Below are positions 8,391-17,160 of a DNA stretch of 64,000 nucleotides, piece after piece. The DNA comes from Brevibacillus fortis (GTDB lineage: Bacteria > Bacillota > Bacilli > Brevibacillales > Brevibacillaceae), in the NCBI RefSeq assembly GCF_003013395.1, contig NZ_PXZM01000012.1:186001-250000 (forward strand), read 5' to 3'. A model generated the notes under the pieces. That model was not told the DNA's origin. It worked only from the letters and a program-made list of their open reading frames with translations, and ran no database searches. The position numbers and the translations under genes are program-made. Position 1 is the first letter of the stretch, and the number at the start of each line of letters is the position of its first letter.

Positions 8391-9025
8391 GGACTTCCTA
8401 CCGCCTATCCAAACTCACAAAGTCGGATAAACCCGCATTCGTATCACTCATGAGCAGGGCATTTTCGCGTGATCCTTTATTTATGTATGTATTTGGTGAT
8501 TCACAGCTCGATAGCAAAGCAAGAAAGAGCGTCACAGCTTTTCTGTCCTTTCTGTTTGATAAGAGCTTTCTGTTGCATGAGGAAGTATGGGGTATTTTTG
8601 ACAATGACAGCTTACTCGGCACATACGTCGTCGAGAAGCCACAAACAAGCAAGCTTCCGAATATAAAAGGGGGCTTCCTGTTAATCGGCATGTTGATTCC
8701 GTTAGTATTTCAACTGTCTGGAAAGACTCTGCTCCTCCTTAATTCCTATATGCGCATTACAAGAACGGCCGCTCCATCATGGAAGCACCACTACCTCATC
8801 ATGATTGGGGTAAAACCGGAGGCTCAAGGAAAGGGGGTCGGCAAAACCATGATGCAGCACCTGTTTCAAACCACACAGGATGACCCCGAATCGCAGGGAA
8901 TCGCGCTGGATACGGAAAAGGAAGAGAATGTAGCTTTGTATCAAAAACTCGGATTTACGTTACGAGAACAAACAAAAATCGATAATGTCCCTGTGTATTG
9001 TATGGTCTATCAAAAAAATCGCTAG
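8387..9025 (+). CDS. GNAT-family N-acetyltransferase
   Basis: A 212-residue acetyltransferase. The acetyl-CoA loop is visible as IGVKPEAQGKGVGKTMMQHL (about residues 144-163, pattern Q-x-x-G-x-G). It is followed by GIALDTEKEENVALYQKLGF, the usual final strand and helix of GNAT enzymes. It overlaps the membrane-protein gene by 4 bp, which implies translational coupling and shared TetR control. The substrate is not evident. Confidence 0.85.
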   Translation: MRTSYRLSKLTKSDKPAFVSLMSRAFSRDPLFMYVFGDSQLDSKARKSVTAFLSFLFDKSFLLHEEVWGIFDNDSLLGTYVVEKPQTSKLPNIKGGFLLIGMLIPLVFQLSGKTLLLLNSYMRITRTAAPSWKHHYLIMIGVKPEAQGKGVGKTMMQHLFQTTQDDPESQGIALDTEKEENVALYQKLGFTLREQTKIDNVPVYCMVYQKNR

Positions 9026-9110
9026 AATGACGGATACATGCTGCCGCCACTTCGCTTTATGTTACAATTATTGTAAGAAATACGCACACCGCAGGAAGCG
9101 AGTTGATCTT

Positions 9111-9998
9111 ATGAAAAAGAAAGTCATCCTGGCTGGCGGCACTGGCTTTATCGGCAAGTATCTGGCAGACAAATTCAATCAACTTGGCTACGAAGTATTG
9201 ATCATCGCAAGAACTTCCCCTCATATAACGTGGGATAATCACGCAAAAATCGTGGAAGCTTTGGAAGATTCCGAGCTGCTCATCAATCTGGCGGGCAAAT
9301 CCGTCAACTGTCGTTATCATGATAAAAACAAAGAAGAAATCCTGAGATCTCGGACAGAGACCACTCACATACTTGGCAATGCCATATCGGCCTGCAAAAA
9401 CCCGCCTTCACTCTGGCTCAATTCCAGCACAGCCACCATCTATAGGCATGCGGAGGATCGCCCCATGACAGAAGAAGCAGGGGAGATTGGAACAGGCTTT
9501 TCTGTCGATGTCGCCAAGCAATGGGAATCTGCCTTCTTTTCCTTTGATTTGCCGCAAACGAGACAAGTAGCATTACGCATGGCAATCGTGCTGGGGGAAA
9601 ACGGCGGAGTTATCGATCCATACAAAAATCTCGTTCGCTTTGGACTCGGGGGAGTACAAGGGTCTGGAAACCAGCGTTTTAGCTGGATTCATGTCGAAGA
9701 TATTTTCCAGATCATTCTCTTTTTGAAGGAGAGAACCGATTTAAGCGGCGTATTCAATTGTTCTTCTCCACAACCCGTCACAAACCGTGAGTTCATGCAG
9801 CATTTTCGCAACGTGATGAATCGTAGCTTTGGACTGCCTTCTCCCAAATGGATGCTGGAAATGGGAGCGATGATGATCGGAACGGAAACAGAGCTGGTGC
9901 TGAAAAGCCGTTGGGTTATTCCAGAAAGGCTTGAGCGTGAAGGGTACCAGTTCCGCTTTGCCCACATCGATAAAACGTTGCAGGAAATCTTGAAATGA
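9111..9998 (+). CDS. TIGR01777-type NAD(P)-dependent epimerase/sugar-reductase-like protein
   Basis: A 295-residue Rossmann protein. The nucleotide-binding motif GGTGFIG lies at about residues 9-15; further family marks are LINLAGKSV near 59-67, STATIY near 105, and RFSWIHVEDI near 185-194. The C terminus looks like the DUF1731 tail of the YfhF/YfcH group. Start chosen at ATG 9111 because upstream in-frame codons reach back into the GNAT gene without a ribosome site. The last codons overlap the next start by 4 bp. The role of this family is not settled. Confidence 0.8.
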   Translation: MKKKVILAGGTGFIGKYLADKFNQLGYEVLIIARTSPHITWDNHAKIVEALEDSELLINLAGKSVNCRYHDKNKEEILRSRTETTHILGNAISACKNPPSLWLNSSTATIYRHAEDRPMTEEAGEIGTGFSVDVAKQWESAFFSFDLPQTRQVALRMAIVLGENGGVIDPYKNLVRFGLGGVQGSGNQRFSWIHVEDIFQIILFLKERTDLSGVFNCSSPQPVTNREFMQHFRNVMNRSFGLPSPKWMLEMGAMMIGTETELVLKSRWVIPERLEREGYQFRFAHIDKTLQEILK

Positions 9999-10855
9999 CC
10001 GACAAGCATTCCATGAACTATGTTCTCCACGCAAAAAGCAAGCAATTTTACTGGGAAGGGGATGGGCAGCTTTCCATTAAGACATTCCAGAATGGAAGGG
10101 CGCATTACAAGACGAGTAAAGGCTTTTTTGCTGTGGAAGAGGGCAGGTATCTCTTACTTAACGAAGGGGAGTATACCATTTCCATCGAGGAAGATGAGGA
10201 AGTGGAATCGTTTTGCATTTTCTTTAAGCGAGGTCTTGGCGAGGAGATTGTAAGCACGCTCGTGGAACCAACAGACCGCCTTCTCAGTGATCCTTACAAG
10301 GAATCGGCTTCAATCGGTTTTTTTGAAAAAACCTATCCTACGAGCCATACACTCGCTTCTCAGTTAGCGAGTTTGAAAGAGAGTCTCGCCTTCCTTGATC
10401 GGGACTCCATCGGTTATGAAGAACAATATCACAAGATTATGCGGACCCTATTACTCCGGCATTTCGATGTAAGAAAAGAAATGGACGCTTTGCACGCGCT
10501 TCGGCAATCGACGCGTGAAGAACTTTATCGAAGAATCAGTACCGCCCATGATTATATACGAGCTTTTTATGATCAACCAATCAGGCTCGATGAGATCGCG
10601 CAGATTGCTTGTCTATCCCCCAACCATTTATTGCGAGCGTACTCCCAAGTGTATGGCAAAACGCCTCATCAGCATATTTCGGAATACCGGATACAAAAAG
10701 CCAAACAACTGTTAGCCAAGCTGGAATTCAATATGACAGACATCACCTTTGCGCTTGGATTCAGTAACCCCGTATCCTTTAGCAAAATGTTTAAGCAACA
10801 TGTCGGCATTTCTCCTCTGCAATTCAGAAAAAAAGTGATTTTGGATAAGAACTAA
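9995..10855 (+). CDS. AraC-family transcriptional regulator
   Basis: A 286-residue protein with a cupin-like N-terminal half (about 10-120) and two C-terminal helix-turn-helix motifs (RLDEIAQIACLSPNHLLRAY near 189-208 and MTDITFALGFSNPVSFSKMF near 238-257, ending in GISPLQFR). The start overlaps the epimerase-like stop (ATGA), so the two are translated together. It is followed by a small VOC protein that it may control. Confidence 0.85.
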   Translation: MTDKHSMNYVLHAKSKQFYWEGDGQLSIKTFQNGRAHYKTSKGFFAVEEGRYLLLNEGEYTISIEEDEEVESFCIFFKRGLGEEIVSTLVEPTDRLLSDPYKESASIGFFEKTYPTSHTLASQLASLKESLAFLDRDSIGYEEQYHKIMRTLLLRHFDVRKEMDALHALRQSTREELYRRISTAHDYIRAFYDQPIRLDEIAQIACLSPNHLLRAYSQVYGKTPHQHISEYRIQKAKQLLAKLEFNMTDITFALGFSNPVSFSKMFKQHVGISPLQFRKKVILDKN

Positions 10856-10909
10856 TCATTTGATTCGTTTATGCTGATGAGGAGACGTGAACAAAAGGGG
10901 GATTTTATC

Positions 10910-11299
10910 ATGAAAACGAACCTGATTCAAAAAGTAGGGCAGATCGGCATCCCTGTAAAAAACCTAGAAAAAGCCGTCCATTTTTACAAAGAGCAGCTTG
11001 GGCTCCCTCTTTTGTTTCAAACAGGCAATATGGCGTTCTTTGAATGTAACGGACTTCGCCTCATGCTGAGCCTGCCGGAAAAAGAGCAATTTGCACACGC
11101 TAGCTCCGTCATTTACTTTCAAGTGGATAACATTCAAACCGCCTTTGAAGAATTAACGAATAGGGATGTTACGTTTATCGACGAGCCCCATCTCGTAGCC
11201 AAAATGGGACAAATGGAAACCTGGATGACCTTCTTCAAAGACACAGAAGAGAATACGCATGCCTTAGTGAGTGAAGTACAAGGAGAGGCTGCTTGTTAG
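10910..11299 (+). CDS. VOC (glyoxalase/bleomycin-resistance) family protein
   Basis: A 129-residue single VOC protein: GQIGIPVKNLEKAVHFYKEQ at the N terminus (about 8-27), FECNGLRLML in the middle and WMTFFKDTEENTHALVSEV at the end. The start is ATG 10910, nine bases after AAAAGGGGG; the longer in-frame version from 10871 has no ribosome site. Such proteins are often lactoylglutathione-lyase-like or resistance proteins; the substrate cannot be inferred. A terminator follows. Confidence 0.82.
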   Translation: MKTNLIQKVGQIGIPVKNLEKAVHFYKEQLGLPLLFQTGNMAFFECNGLRLMLSLPEKEQFAHASSVIYFQVDNIQTAFEELTNRDVTFIDEPHLVAKMGQMETWMTFFKDTEENTHALVSEVQGEAAC

Positions 11300-11315
11300 A
11301 AGACATACTATAACC

Positions 11316-11353
11316 GCCGATGTTTCCTTAACGTGGGGAGCATCGGCTTTTTG
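11316..11353 (+). terminator. Rho-independent terminator after the VOC gene
   Basis: GCCGATG (11316-11322) pairs with CATCGGC (11341-11347), followed by TTTTTG. Confidence 0.8.
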
Positions 11354-11403
11354 TATACGTATATAAAACCGTTAAAATCCAATCGTGACAACACCTATTC
11401 TGG

Positions 11404-11436
11404 TTTAAGGTTCAATTAAGGTTACGGGGCTACAAT
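11404..11436 (+). promoter_or_regulatory. Direct-repeat response-regulator box plus -10 element
   Basis: TTTAAG (11404-11409), five bases, then ATTAAG (11415-11420) is an 11-bp-period direct repeat. It matches the NTTAAG-N5-WTTAAG form bound by the OmpR-type regulator CiaR of streptococci. TACAAT at 11431-11436 is a good -10 box, so the repeat overlaps the -35 region as in activated promoters. The gene that follows lies next to an OmpR-family regulator, making self-contained control likely. The binding itself is inferred. Confidence 0.6.
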
Positions 11437-11480
11437 GAATTTGTAAGTTAACTGCTTACAAAAAAAAGGAGGTTATGAAA

Positions 11481-12065
11481 ATGAACAAATTGGTAAACTT
11501 GGCAACTAAGAAACGGGTAGGTATGGCACTCTGCAGTGTGGGTGCGCTGATGCTAGCCACAGCTACAGCTTTTGCCGCGAGTACGCCACAAATCGGAACA
11601 GAAATTACTGCTCAGGTAAAAACGGAAGATGGAGTTAACCTTTATTCCACAGACAGCGGAAAAACTTGGAATAAAACTACACCAGCTTCTACGGACCAAG
11701 CAATTAAAGTAACCAGCTTCAAAGATGGCGTCGCAACAGTCGAAGCTGCCGGTGACTTGAGTGATGCAGACAGCTCGAAGTCCATCACAGTAAAAGATGT
11801 CATGGTAAAAACGGAAGACGGGGTTAATCTCTATTCCACAGACAACGGCAAAACCTGGAACGAATTTACACCGACTTCTACGGACCAGGCTTTCAAAGTC
11901 ACCAGCTTCAAAGATGGCATCGCAACCATTGAAGCTGTGGAGAATGCCGATTTACACAATGCAGACAACTCGATGGATATCATGGTAAAAATCGAAAATG
12001 GAGTTACGCTATATTCTACAGATGGAGGAAAAAGCTGGAACGATAAAGCACCCAACAAAAACTAA
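11481..12065 (+). CDS. Secreted Asp-box (BNR-like) triple-repeat protein
   Basis: A 194-residue protein with a Sec signal peptide (basic start, hydrophobic core, cleavage near ATAFAAS at about 33-34). The mature part is three repeats of about 60 residues (third partial), each containing DGVNLYSTDSGKTWN or a close variant. The Asp-box motif S-x-D-x-G-x-T/S-W occurs at about residues 56-63, 119-126 and 179-186, and VTSFKDG follows twice. The ATG at 11481 has AAGGAGG nine bases upstream; an ATG at 11475 is too close. The gene sits before a two-component system whose sensor has the same motif outside the membrane. Function unknown; likely the ligand or target of that system. Confidence 0.85.
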   Translation: MNKLVNLATKKRVGMALCSVGALMLATATAFAASTPQIGTEITAQVKTEDGVNLYSTDSGKTWNKTTPASTDQAIKVTSFKDGVATVEAAGDLSDADSSKSITVKDVMVKTEDGVNLYSTDNGKTWNEFTPTSTDQAFKVTSFKDGIATIEAVENADLHNADNSMDIMVKIENGVTLYSTDGGKSWNDKAPNKN

Positions 12066-12082
12066 GACTCTATCTATGTATC

Positions 12083-12119
12083 GCAACCATAACACTTGCG
12101 AGTGTTATGGTTGCTTTAT
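12083..12119 (+). terminator. Hairpin between the Asp-box gene and the two-component genes
   Basis: GCAACCATAACACT (12083-12096) and its perfect complement (12101-12114) form a 14-bp stem with a four-base loop, followed by TTTATGG. The T-run is short, so it may act as a partial terminator that lowers regulator and kinase expression relative to the secreted protein. Confidence 0.7.
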
Positions 12120-12216
12120 GGCATAATACTCCATATAAAAACCTATTAGCAGAAAATCGTTTTTGCATGCTATGTTTTCTTACAGCTTGATTACCTTACT
12201 GGTCGGAGTGCTGCGC

Positions 12217-12903
12217 ATGAGAATTTTAATGGTGGAAGATGAAAAGCATATGGCGGAAGCAATCGAACAGGTTTTGAAAAAAAATCATTACAGTGTTGAC
12301 TTGGCTTTTAATGGTGAAGACGGTTTGGATTGTGGACTTTCCGGTATATACGACTTCATCATTCTCGATATCATGTTGCCAAAAATGAATGGCATAGCCG
12401 TGCTGAAAGAATTGCGAAAGAATGGTATAGATACCCCTGTTATCCTGTTAACTGCCAAAGGCGGAACATCAGACAAAGTGATTGGTCTTGACAGCGGAGC
12501 CGATGATTACCTTGCCAAGCCTTTTCCAACAGAGGAATTGTTGGCACGTTTAAGGGCACTGGGACGCAGAAAAAGCGAGTTGATATGTGATAACGTCTTA
12601 AAGTACGGCGATATCGAGTTAAACCCCCATACCCTTAACCTTCGTTGCAGAAAAAGCGATTTTAAATTAACCCTGAAAGAATGTCAGTTGCTGGAATTAT
12701 TGATTCACAGACGGAACGGCATTACTTCCAAAGACAGCATTATTGAAAAAATTTGGGGATATGATACCGATGCCGAGGACAACCATGTAGAAGTATATAT
12801 CTCTTTTTTAAGGAAGAAATTAACCAGTTTAAAATCATATGTGTCCATACAAACCAAGCGAGGCGTAGGGTACTATTTAACGTCCAAAGAAAGCGCAAAA
12901 TAG
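12217..12903 (+). CDS. OmpR/PhoB-family response regulator
   Basis: A 228-residue regulator. Receiver domain: acidic pocket E7-D8-E9, phospho-acceptor Asp51 in IILDIMLPKMNG, switch Thr near 79 and Lys101 in YLAKPF. A winged-helix output domain (about 130-226) ends in QTKRGVGYYL. I chose the ATG at 12217 (MRILMVEDE, with CGGAGTG upstream) over the longer in-frame ATG at 12163, which has no ribosome site. It lies 23 bp before the sensor kinase gene. The direct repeat at 11404-11420 is its most likely target. Confidence 0.9.
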   Translation: MRILMVEDEKHMAEAIEQVLKKNHYSVDLAFNGEDGLDCGLSGIYDFIILDIMLPKMNGIAVLKELRKNGIDTPVILLTAKGGTSDKVIGLDSGADDYLAKPFPTEELLARLRALGRRKSELICDNVLKYGDIELNPHTLNLRCRKSDFKLTLKECQLLELLIHRRNGITSKDSIIEKIWGYDTDAEDNHVEVYISFLRKKLTSLKSYVSIQTKRGVGYYLTSKESAK

Positions 12904-12926
12904 ATAAGTAAGCGGGTGGTATAGCT

Positions 12927-14246
12927 TTGTTTAAACAATTGCGCAAAAAATTCTTGATACTCAATATGTCGATCATATCAGCATTGATGATAACGGCATT
13001 TTTTATCATTTATCTCATTACGTACAACAACATTCAAAGCGAAAATGTGAACAAACTGAACAGTTTATCTGTCAGATCACCGACAATGGATGTTACTTTA
13101 TCCAAAATGGGGGAAACTGTTCTTTCCTTGAATTATTCCATGTCTTTTCATATACAGGTTGACGCTCATGGTGCGCTTCAAAAGGTTAACTCGTTTATCG
13201 ACATGGCAGATGAAACCTATAAACAAGCTGCGAATCTTGCGTGGCAAGAGAAAAAGAATAATTCCGTTATCAGTCTGGATGGTAAAGACTGGATGTATAG
13301 AATTTCCGAAAGTCCTGTAATGGTAAGAATGGATGAAAACGGAAAGATGCAATATTCCAGAGACAGCGGGCAAACATGGACTGTGGACGATCCCAGTTCT
13401 ATTGATCAGAAGAATAATCTTTATCAGATTGTGTTTTTGGATGTAACGGATGACAGCAAAACACTTACAGGCCTGCTCATAACGTTTGTTTCAGTAGGTT
13501 TTATCATGCTGTTCGTCATTTACTTTATTAGTATGTATTTTGCAAACAGAGCCATCAAGCCTATCTCTATCTCATGGGACAAACAGAAGCAGTTTATAGC
13601 GGATGCCTCACATGAACTAAAAACACCCTTGGCCATTATTTCAGCAAATTATGATGCATTGATGACAAACGAGGATGATACCATTAGAAGCCAGAAAAAA
13701 TGGCTGGAATATATCCGAAATGAAACATCTCGAATGACCAAGCTAGTAAATGAACTTTTATATTTGGCTAAGAATGATGAGGCGGAAGTGAAACTGCAAT
13801 ACTCTTCGTTTGATTTAAGCCAAGCTGTGAAAAATATTATTTTGTCAATGGAAGCCGTAGCTTTTGAGAAAGGTGTAAAAATTATTCAACATATAGAGCC
13901 TGATTTAACGATAAAAAGTGATAGAGATAAAATCAACCAGGTCATCACCATATTAGTGGATAATGCATTCAAATATACTGAACAAAACAGCTATATTGAA
14001 ATAAGGTTGAAAAAGGTAAAAAAGCGTATCCTCTTTTCTATTAAAAACAGTTGCAAAGGCTTGTCCAAACAGGATTTACCCAAGTTGTTCGACAGGTTTT
14101 ATCGCACAGACACTGCACGTACGTATGAAAATGGCAATCATGGATTGGGCCTTTCTATAGCAAAAACCATTATGGAGAGGCTTGGTGGCGAGATTTACGC
14201 TGAAAGCGACGAGAGCGAAAGCATCACCTTCATCTTTATCCTTTAA
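12927..14246 (+). CDS. Sensor histidine kinase with an extracytoplasmic Asp-box module
   Basis: A 439-residue kinase starting at TTG. Membrane segments lie at about 10-33 and 180-203, leaving an outside loop of about 145 residues that contains NGKMQYSRDSGQTWTVDDP, an Asp box at residues 144-151. The cytoplasmic part has the H-box FIADASHELKTP with phospho-acceptor His229, the N-box DNAFKYTEQN and the G2-type loop NHGLGLSIAK; HAMP is short or absent. The outside motif matches the three repeats of the secreted protein encoded just upstream, so it may bind that protein or the same ligand. Confidence 0.9.
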   Translation: MFKQLRKKFLILNMSIISALMITAFFIIYLITYNNIQSENVNKLNSLSVRSPTMDVTLSKMGETVLSLNYSMSFHIQVDAHGALQKVNSFIDMADETYKQAANLAWQEKKNNSVISLDGKDWMYRISESPVMVRMDENGKMQYSRDSGQTWTVDDPSSIDQKNNLYQIVFLDVTDDSKTLTGLLITFVSVGFIMLFVIYFISMYFANRAIKPISISWDKQKQFIADASHELKTPLAIISANYDALMTNEDDTIRSQKKWLEYIRNETSRMTKLVNELLYLAKNDEAEVKLQYSSFDLSQAVKNIILSMEAVAFEKGVKIIQHIEPDLTIKSDRDKINQVITILVDNAFKYTEQNSYIEIRLKKVKKRILFSIKNSCKGLSKQDLPKLFDRFYRTDTARTYENGNHGLGLSIAKTIMERLGGEIYAESDESESITFIFIL

Positions 14247-14300
14247 CCAAACCCAATGTACCAAGGGCAATCGGTCGTTCCACCGCTTTGCTCTTTGTGG

Positions 14301-14331
14301 ACTCGACAAAAATACATGTCGAGTTTTTTTC
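14301..14331 (+). terminator. Rho-independent terminator after the sensor kinase
   Basis: ACTCGACA (14301-14308) pairs perfectly with TGTCGAGT (14317-14324), followed by TTTTTTT. Confidence 0.88.
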
Positions 14332-14336
14332 ATTCC

Positions 14337-14353
14337 CTTACACTTCCTTAACA
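14337..14353 (+). promoter_or_regulatory. Pho-box-like direct repeat before the phytase-like gene
   Basis: CTTACA (14337-14342) and TTAACA (14348-14353) repeat with an 11-bp period. They resemble the TTAACA-type repeats bound by PhoP of Bacillus subtilis. The following gene is a phytase-like secreted esterase, so phosphate control is plausible. Only two repeats are visible and one is imperfect. Confidence 0.35.
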
Positions 14354-14430
14354 TGGGAAAAGTCAATTCTCAATATAAGCATGGTAGGATCATACATGAA
14401 ATCAGCAGCAGATTGAAAAGGAGACAACGT

Positions 14431-15606
14431 ATGAAAAAATGGATGTATACGCTAACGGCGTCACTCGTACTCTCGACCCTTTTCGGTTACGGTCCAACCC
14501 ATGCTTCCGGTACGGATTCAGCTAATGTCCATAATGGTAAAGCACGTTCTGTAGGCAGCCTTTCTTTTATAGGAGAAAAGACCATTCCATTTAACCAGCA
14601 GTTTGAAGGAACGACTGTTGGAGGACTTTCAGGTATTCATTATGATCCAAAACAAGGACAGTGGCTCATCATCAGTGATGATCGGTCTGATAAAAGCCCT
14701 GCGCGATTCTACCAGGCAAAATTAGCCTACGACCATAAGCAGTTTCAATCGGTTCAGCTATCAGGGGTCACATTTTTAAAGCAACCGAATGGAAGTGAAT
14801 ATCCCAATCAAAAGCTATTCGCTACGCAAGGTGGGGAAATCCCGGATTTGGAGGATATTGCGGTAGACCCCAAGAATGGAACCATCTGGTATACAACGGA
14901 AGGCAGCCGAACGCATGGCATGAATCCATCTGTCAAGCATGCGACCAGAGATGGGAAGTATTTGTCTTCTTTCCCAGCTTACAAGCTATTCACCATGTCT
15001 CCCAAATACGAAATCGGACCTCGCCAAAACCAAACCTTTGAAGGTCTCAGCTTTTCTCCTGACGGCTCATCGCTTTGGGTTGCCATGGAAAACGCTGTCT
15101 ATCAGGATGGGGGACTCCCAACGGTAAACGCTGGATCGCTCTCGCGCATCACGCAATATGATCGCAATGGAAACTTGAAATCACAATATGCCTATCCAGT
15201 TGATGCCATCCCTGCAAAACCCGGTCCTGGAAAGTATGCGGATAATGGCGTAACGAGTATTCTCGCTGTCAATGATCATCAGCTCTTGCTGACAGAACGT
15301 GCCGGCGTTGAAGGAGCAGATGGAACCTTCACCTTCCATGTTCGTGTATATGAGATTGATACAGCTGGTGCCTCTGACATTTCCAATCTGGATTTGATAC
15401 TTGGAAAGAATATCACTCCAGTTAAAAAACGTCTGGTTCTGGACTTATCCAAATCAGGTCTACGGCATATTGATAACATCGAAGGGATAACGTGGGGACC
15501 CAAACTTCCGAATGGACATGACAGCTTAGTTCTGGTTTCAGATAACAACTTCGCAAGTACACAAACCACTCAGTTTTTAGCTTTCGAAGTTCTGCCTAAA
15601 AAGTGA
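14431..15606 (+). CDS. Secreted esterase-like protein of the phytase family
   Basis: A 391-residue exported protein: signal peptide with cleavage near THASG (about residue 26), then a beta-propeller-like body with GLSGIHYDPKQGQWLIISDD (about 66-85), DLEDIAVDPKNGTIWYTTEG (about 131-150) and FEGLSFSPDGSSLWVAMEN (about 195-213). These match the phytase-like esterase domain found in many Gram-positive secreted proteins. The start follows AAAAGGAG. The enzymatic substrate is unproven; phosphate esters are possible. Confidence 0.82.
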   Translation: MKKWMYTLTASLVLSTLFGYGPTHASGTDSANVHNGKARSVGSLSFIGEKTIPFNQQFEGTTVGGLSGIHYDPKQGQWLIISDDRSDKSPARFYQAKLAYDHKQFQSVQLSGVTFLKQPNGSEYPNQKLFATQGGEIPDLEDIAVDPKNGTIWYTTEGSRTHGMNPSVKHATRDGKYLSSFPAYKLFTMSPKYEIGPRQNQTFEGLSFSPDGSSLWVAMENAVYQDGGLPTVNAGSLSRITQYDRNGNLKSQYAYPVDAIPAKPGPGKYADNGVTSILAVNDHQLLLTERAGVEGADGTFTFHVRVYEIDTAGASDISNLDLILGKNITPVKKRLVLDLSKSGLRHIDNIEGITWGPKLPNGHDSLVLVSDNNFASTQTTQFLAFEVLPKK

Positions 15607-15618
15607 GTAACAAGGTAT

Positions 15619-15677
15619 AGAAAAAAGGGGCTTTCCCAAAAAGTCAGGAAAATGACTAAGGGATCGCCCCTGTTTCT
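15619..15677. terminator. Terminator hairpin between convergent genes
   Basis: AGGGGC and CCC on the left pair with GGGA and GCCCCT on the right (15626-15671), flanked by AGAAA/TTTCT. It lies between the phytase-like gene and the convergent rtcB and can serve both directions. Confidence 0.6.
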
Positions 15678-15684
15678 ATTTCCT

Positions 15685-17160
15685 TTATCCTTTCACCGTA
15701 GCAATCGGCGCCACTTCCGCCACAATCTCAGCCATACCATGATCAACATGTGACTGAATGACCGGAGTAATATCCTTGTAAGCATAAGGCGCCTCTTTTT
15801 TCAGCTCTTCTTCCCATTTTTTCAAAATATCGCTCCGTCCGCGCAAATCCGCCCGCTTCGGATCAATCGGATTGATCACACGGAAGTTGGCAAGAAACTC
15901 GCGAAACCTGTCATCATTCACTTTTACAGCATCGCCGCGAGAGAGCGCACGACCAGCGCCATGGCTTGCACTAAACAAGCTGTCCCGATTGCCTAGCCCC
16001 GCCAAAATAAAGCTGTGCGCCCCCATCGAACCAGGGATAAAAACAGGTTCGCCCGTATACTGAAACGGCGTGCCCATCATTTGCTCGGCCGATTTCGCCG
16101 TACACGACCCTTTTCGGTGCAAAAATCCGCCCACCTGCTCGAGCTGCTCTTCCCACAAATAATTATGAGGGGCATCGTACAACAGCTTGTGTTCAAAATC
16201 GCCCAATACATCGGAAATCGATTTGTACATCATCAGCCCCAGCATCAATCGGTTGGCAAACGCAAAGTTCGCTGCATTGTGCAGGAGACTCCAAAACATT
16301 TTCCACTGCGGCAGGGAACGCTCCGAAAGAGGCAGTGGATACATACCATTATCCGGATGCTTCAAGGAAGTCGGGTACATCTTTTTCAGCATCTCTTTGA
16401 TCCATGCACCACTGTTATAACCAATGGAAACGGAGCCGGTATGAATCATGAGGACGACTTGCCCCTCCTTTAGCCCCCACTGGCTGGCGATAGAGCCCTG
16501 GTGTACTTTTTTGACCACCTGAATCTCAAAAAAATGATTCCCTCCGCCAAGCGAGCCGATTTGTGCATCTCGGGAAAGCTCGGCAGGACCAAGAAAGTCA
16601 TCGAGACCAATCGTCGATTCCGCGATAAAAGACCCCATTTTATTAACATGGTTCAAATCCAGCTCCTGCTGCTTCTCATTGTAATAACGCCAAATTCCCT
16701 CTCCATTCGCTTCTTTGTGGCTGTCCAGTATGCCGATCAGACCTTCCTTGAACATTTTTTCGCGCATATTCCGTGTCATGGGAATATTGCGGCCTCCTTC
16801 GAAAAATACATGGCGGACATTCCGCTCAATGGCATCCAGATGTGTTCGAATCTGTTCCTCGCACAAATCCGTGACATACAAACGCATCCCGCAGTTAATA
16901 TCGTTGCCAATCGCTTGCGGCAGCACAAAACCACGGGTAAACAGCGTCGTGCCCACAGGAACGCCGCTCCCTTTGTGAAAATCAGGCGTAATAGCTACTT
17001 CCAAAACCCCAGCATCGGGATCGTCAAAATAATCGGGTGAATGCTTTTGCAGTGTTGCAATTGTTTCATTCATTTCCAAAAGTCGATGAAGCTCCTCTAC
17101 CGCATTGTTTTCTACTTTTACTTCCGGATTCATGAAATATTTAATCAGCGTGTTGCTCAA
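15685..17160 (-). CDS. rtcB: RtcB-family RNA ligase, divergent subgroup
   Basis: A 491-residue protein starting at TTG 17160 (AAGGTGG upstream). RtcB joins 2',3'-cyclic phosphate and 5'-OH RNA ends using Mn2+ and GTP. Visible family motifs: TPDFHKGSGVPVG (about 58-70), GNDINCGM with the metal-binding Cys (about 84-91), GGGNHFFE (about 204-211), HTGSVSIGYN, DAPHN, HRKG, PGSMG and SHGAGRALSR with the active-site His region. Several motifs depart from the classical ones (DINCGM for DIGCGM, HTGSVSIGY for HSGSRGLG), so it belongs to a side branch, but metal ligands look intact. A small ORF lies upstream in the same transcript. Confidence 0.88.
   Translation of the reverse strand: MSNTLIKYFMNPEVKVENNAVEELHRLLEMNETIATLQKHSPDYFDDPDAGVLEVAITPDFHKGSGVPVGTTLFTRGFVLPQAIGNDINCGMRLYVTDLCEEQIRTHLDAIERNVRHVFFEGGRNIPMTRNMREKMFKEGLIGILDSHKEANGEGIWRYYNEKQQELDLNHVNKMGSFIAESTIGLDDFLGPAELSRDAQIGSLGGGNHFFEIQVVKKVHQGSIASQWGLKEGQVVLMIHTGSVSIGYNSGAWIKEMLKKMYPTSLKHPDNGMYPLPLSERSLPQWKMFWSLLHNAANFAFANRLMLGLMMYKSISDVLGDFEHKLLYDAPHNYLWEEQLEQVGGFLHRKGSCTAKSAEQMMGTPFQYTGEPVFIPGSMGAHSFILAGLGNRDSLFSASHGAGRALSRGDAVKVNDDRFREFLANFRVINPIDPKRADLRGRSDILKKWEEELKKEAPYAYKDITPVIQSHVDHGMAEIVAEVAPIATVKG

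Noticed and set aside
8985..9110. Longer N terminus for the epimerase-like protein
   Set aside because: It overlaps the GNAT gene and precedes the GGTGFIG motif with non-family sequence.
12163..12216. Longer N terminus for the response regulator
   Set aside because: The receiver domain begins at MRILMVEDE; the extension has no ribosome site and is not family-like.
16015..17040. Several plus-strand frames opposite rtcB, up to 179 codons
   Set aside because: Shadows of a strongly supported minus-strand gene.
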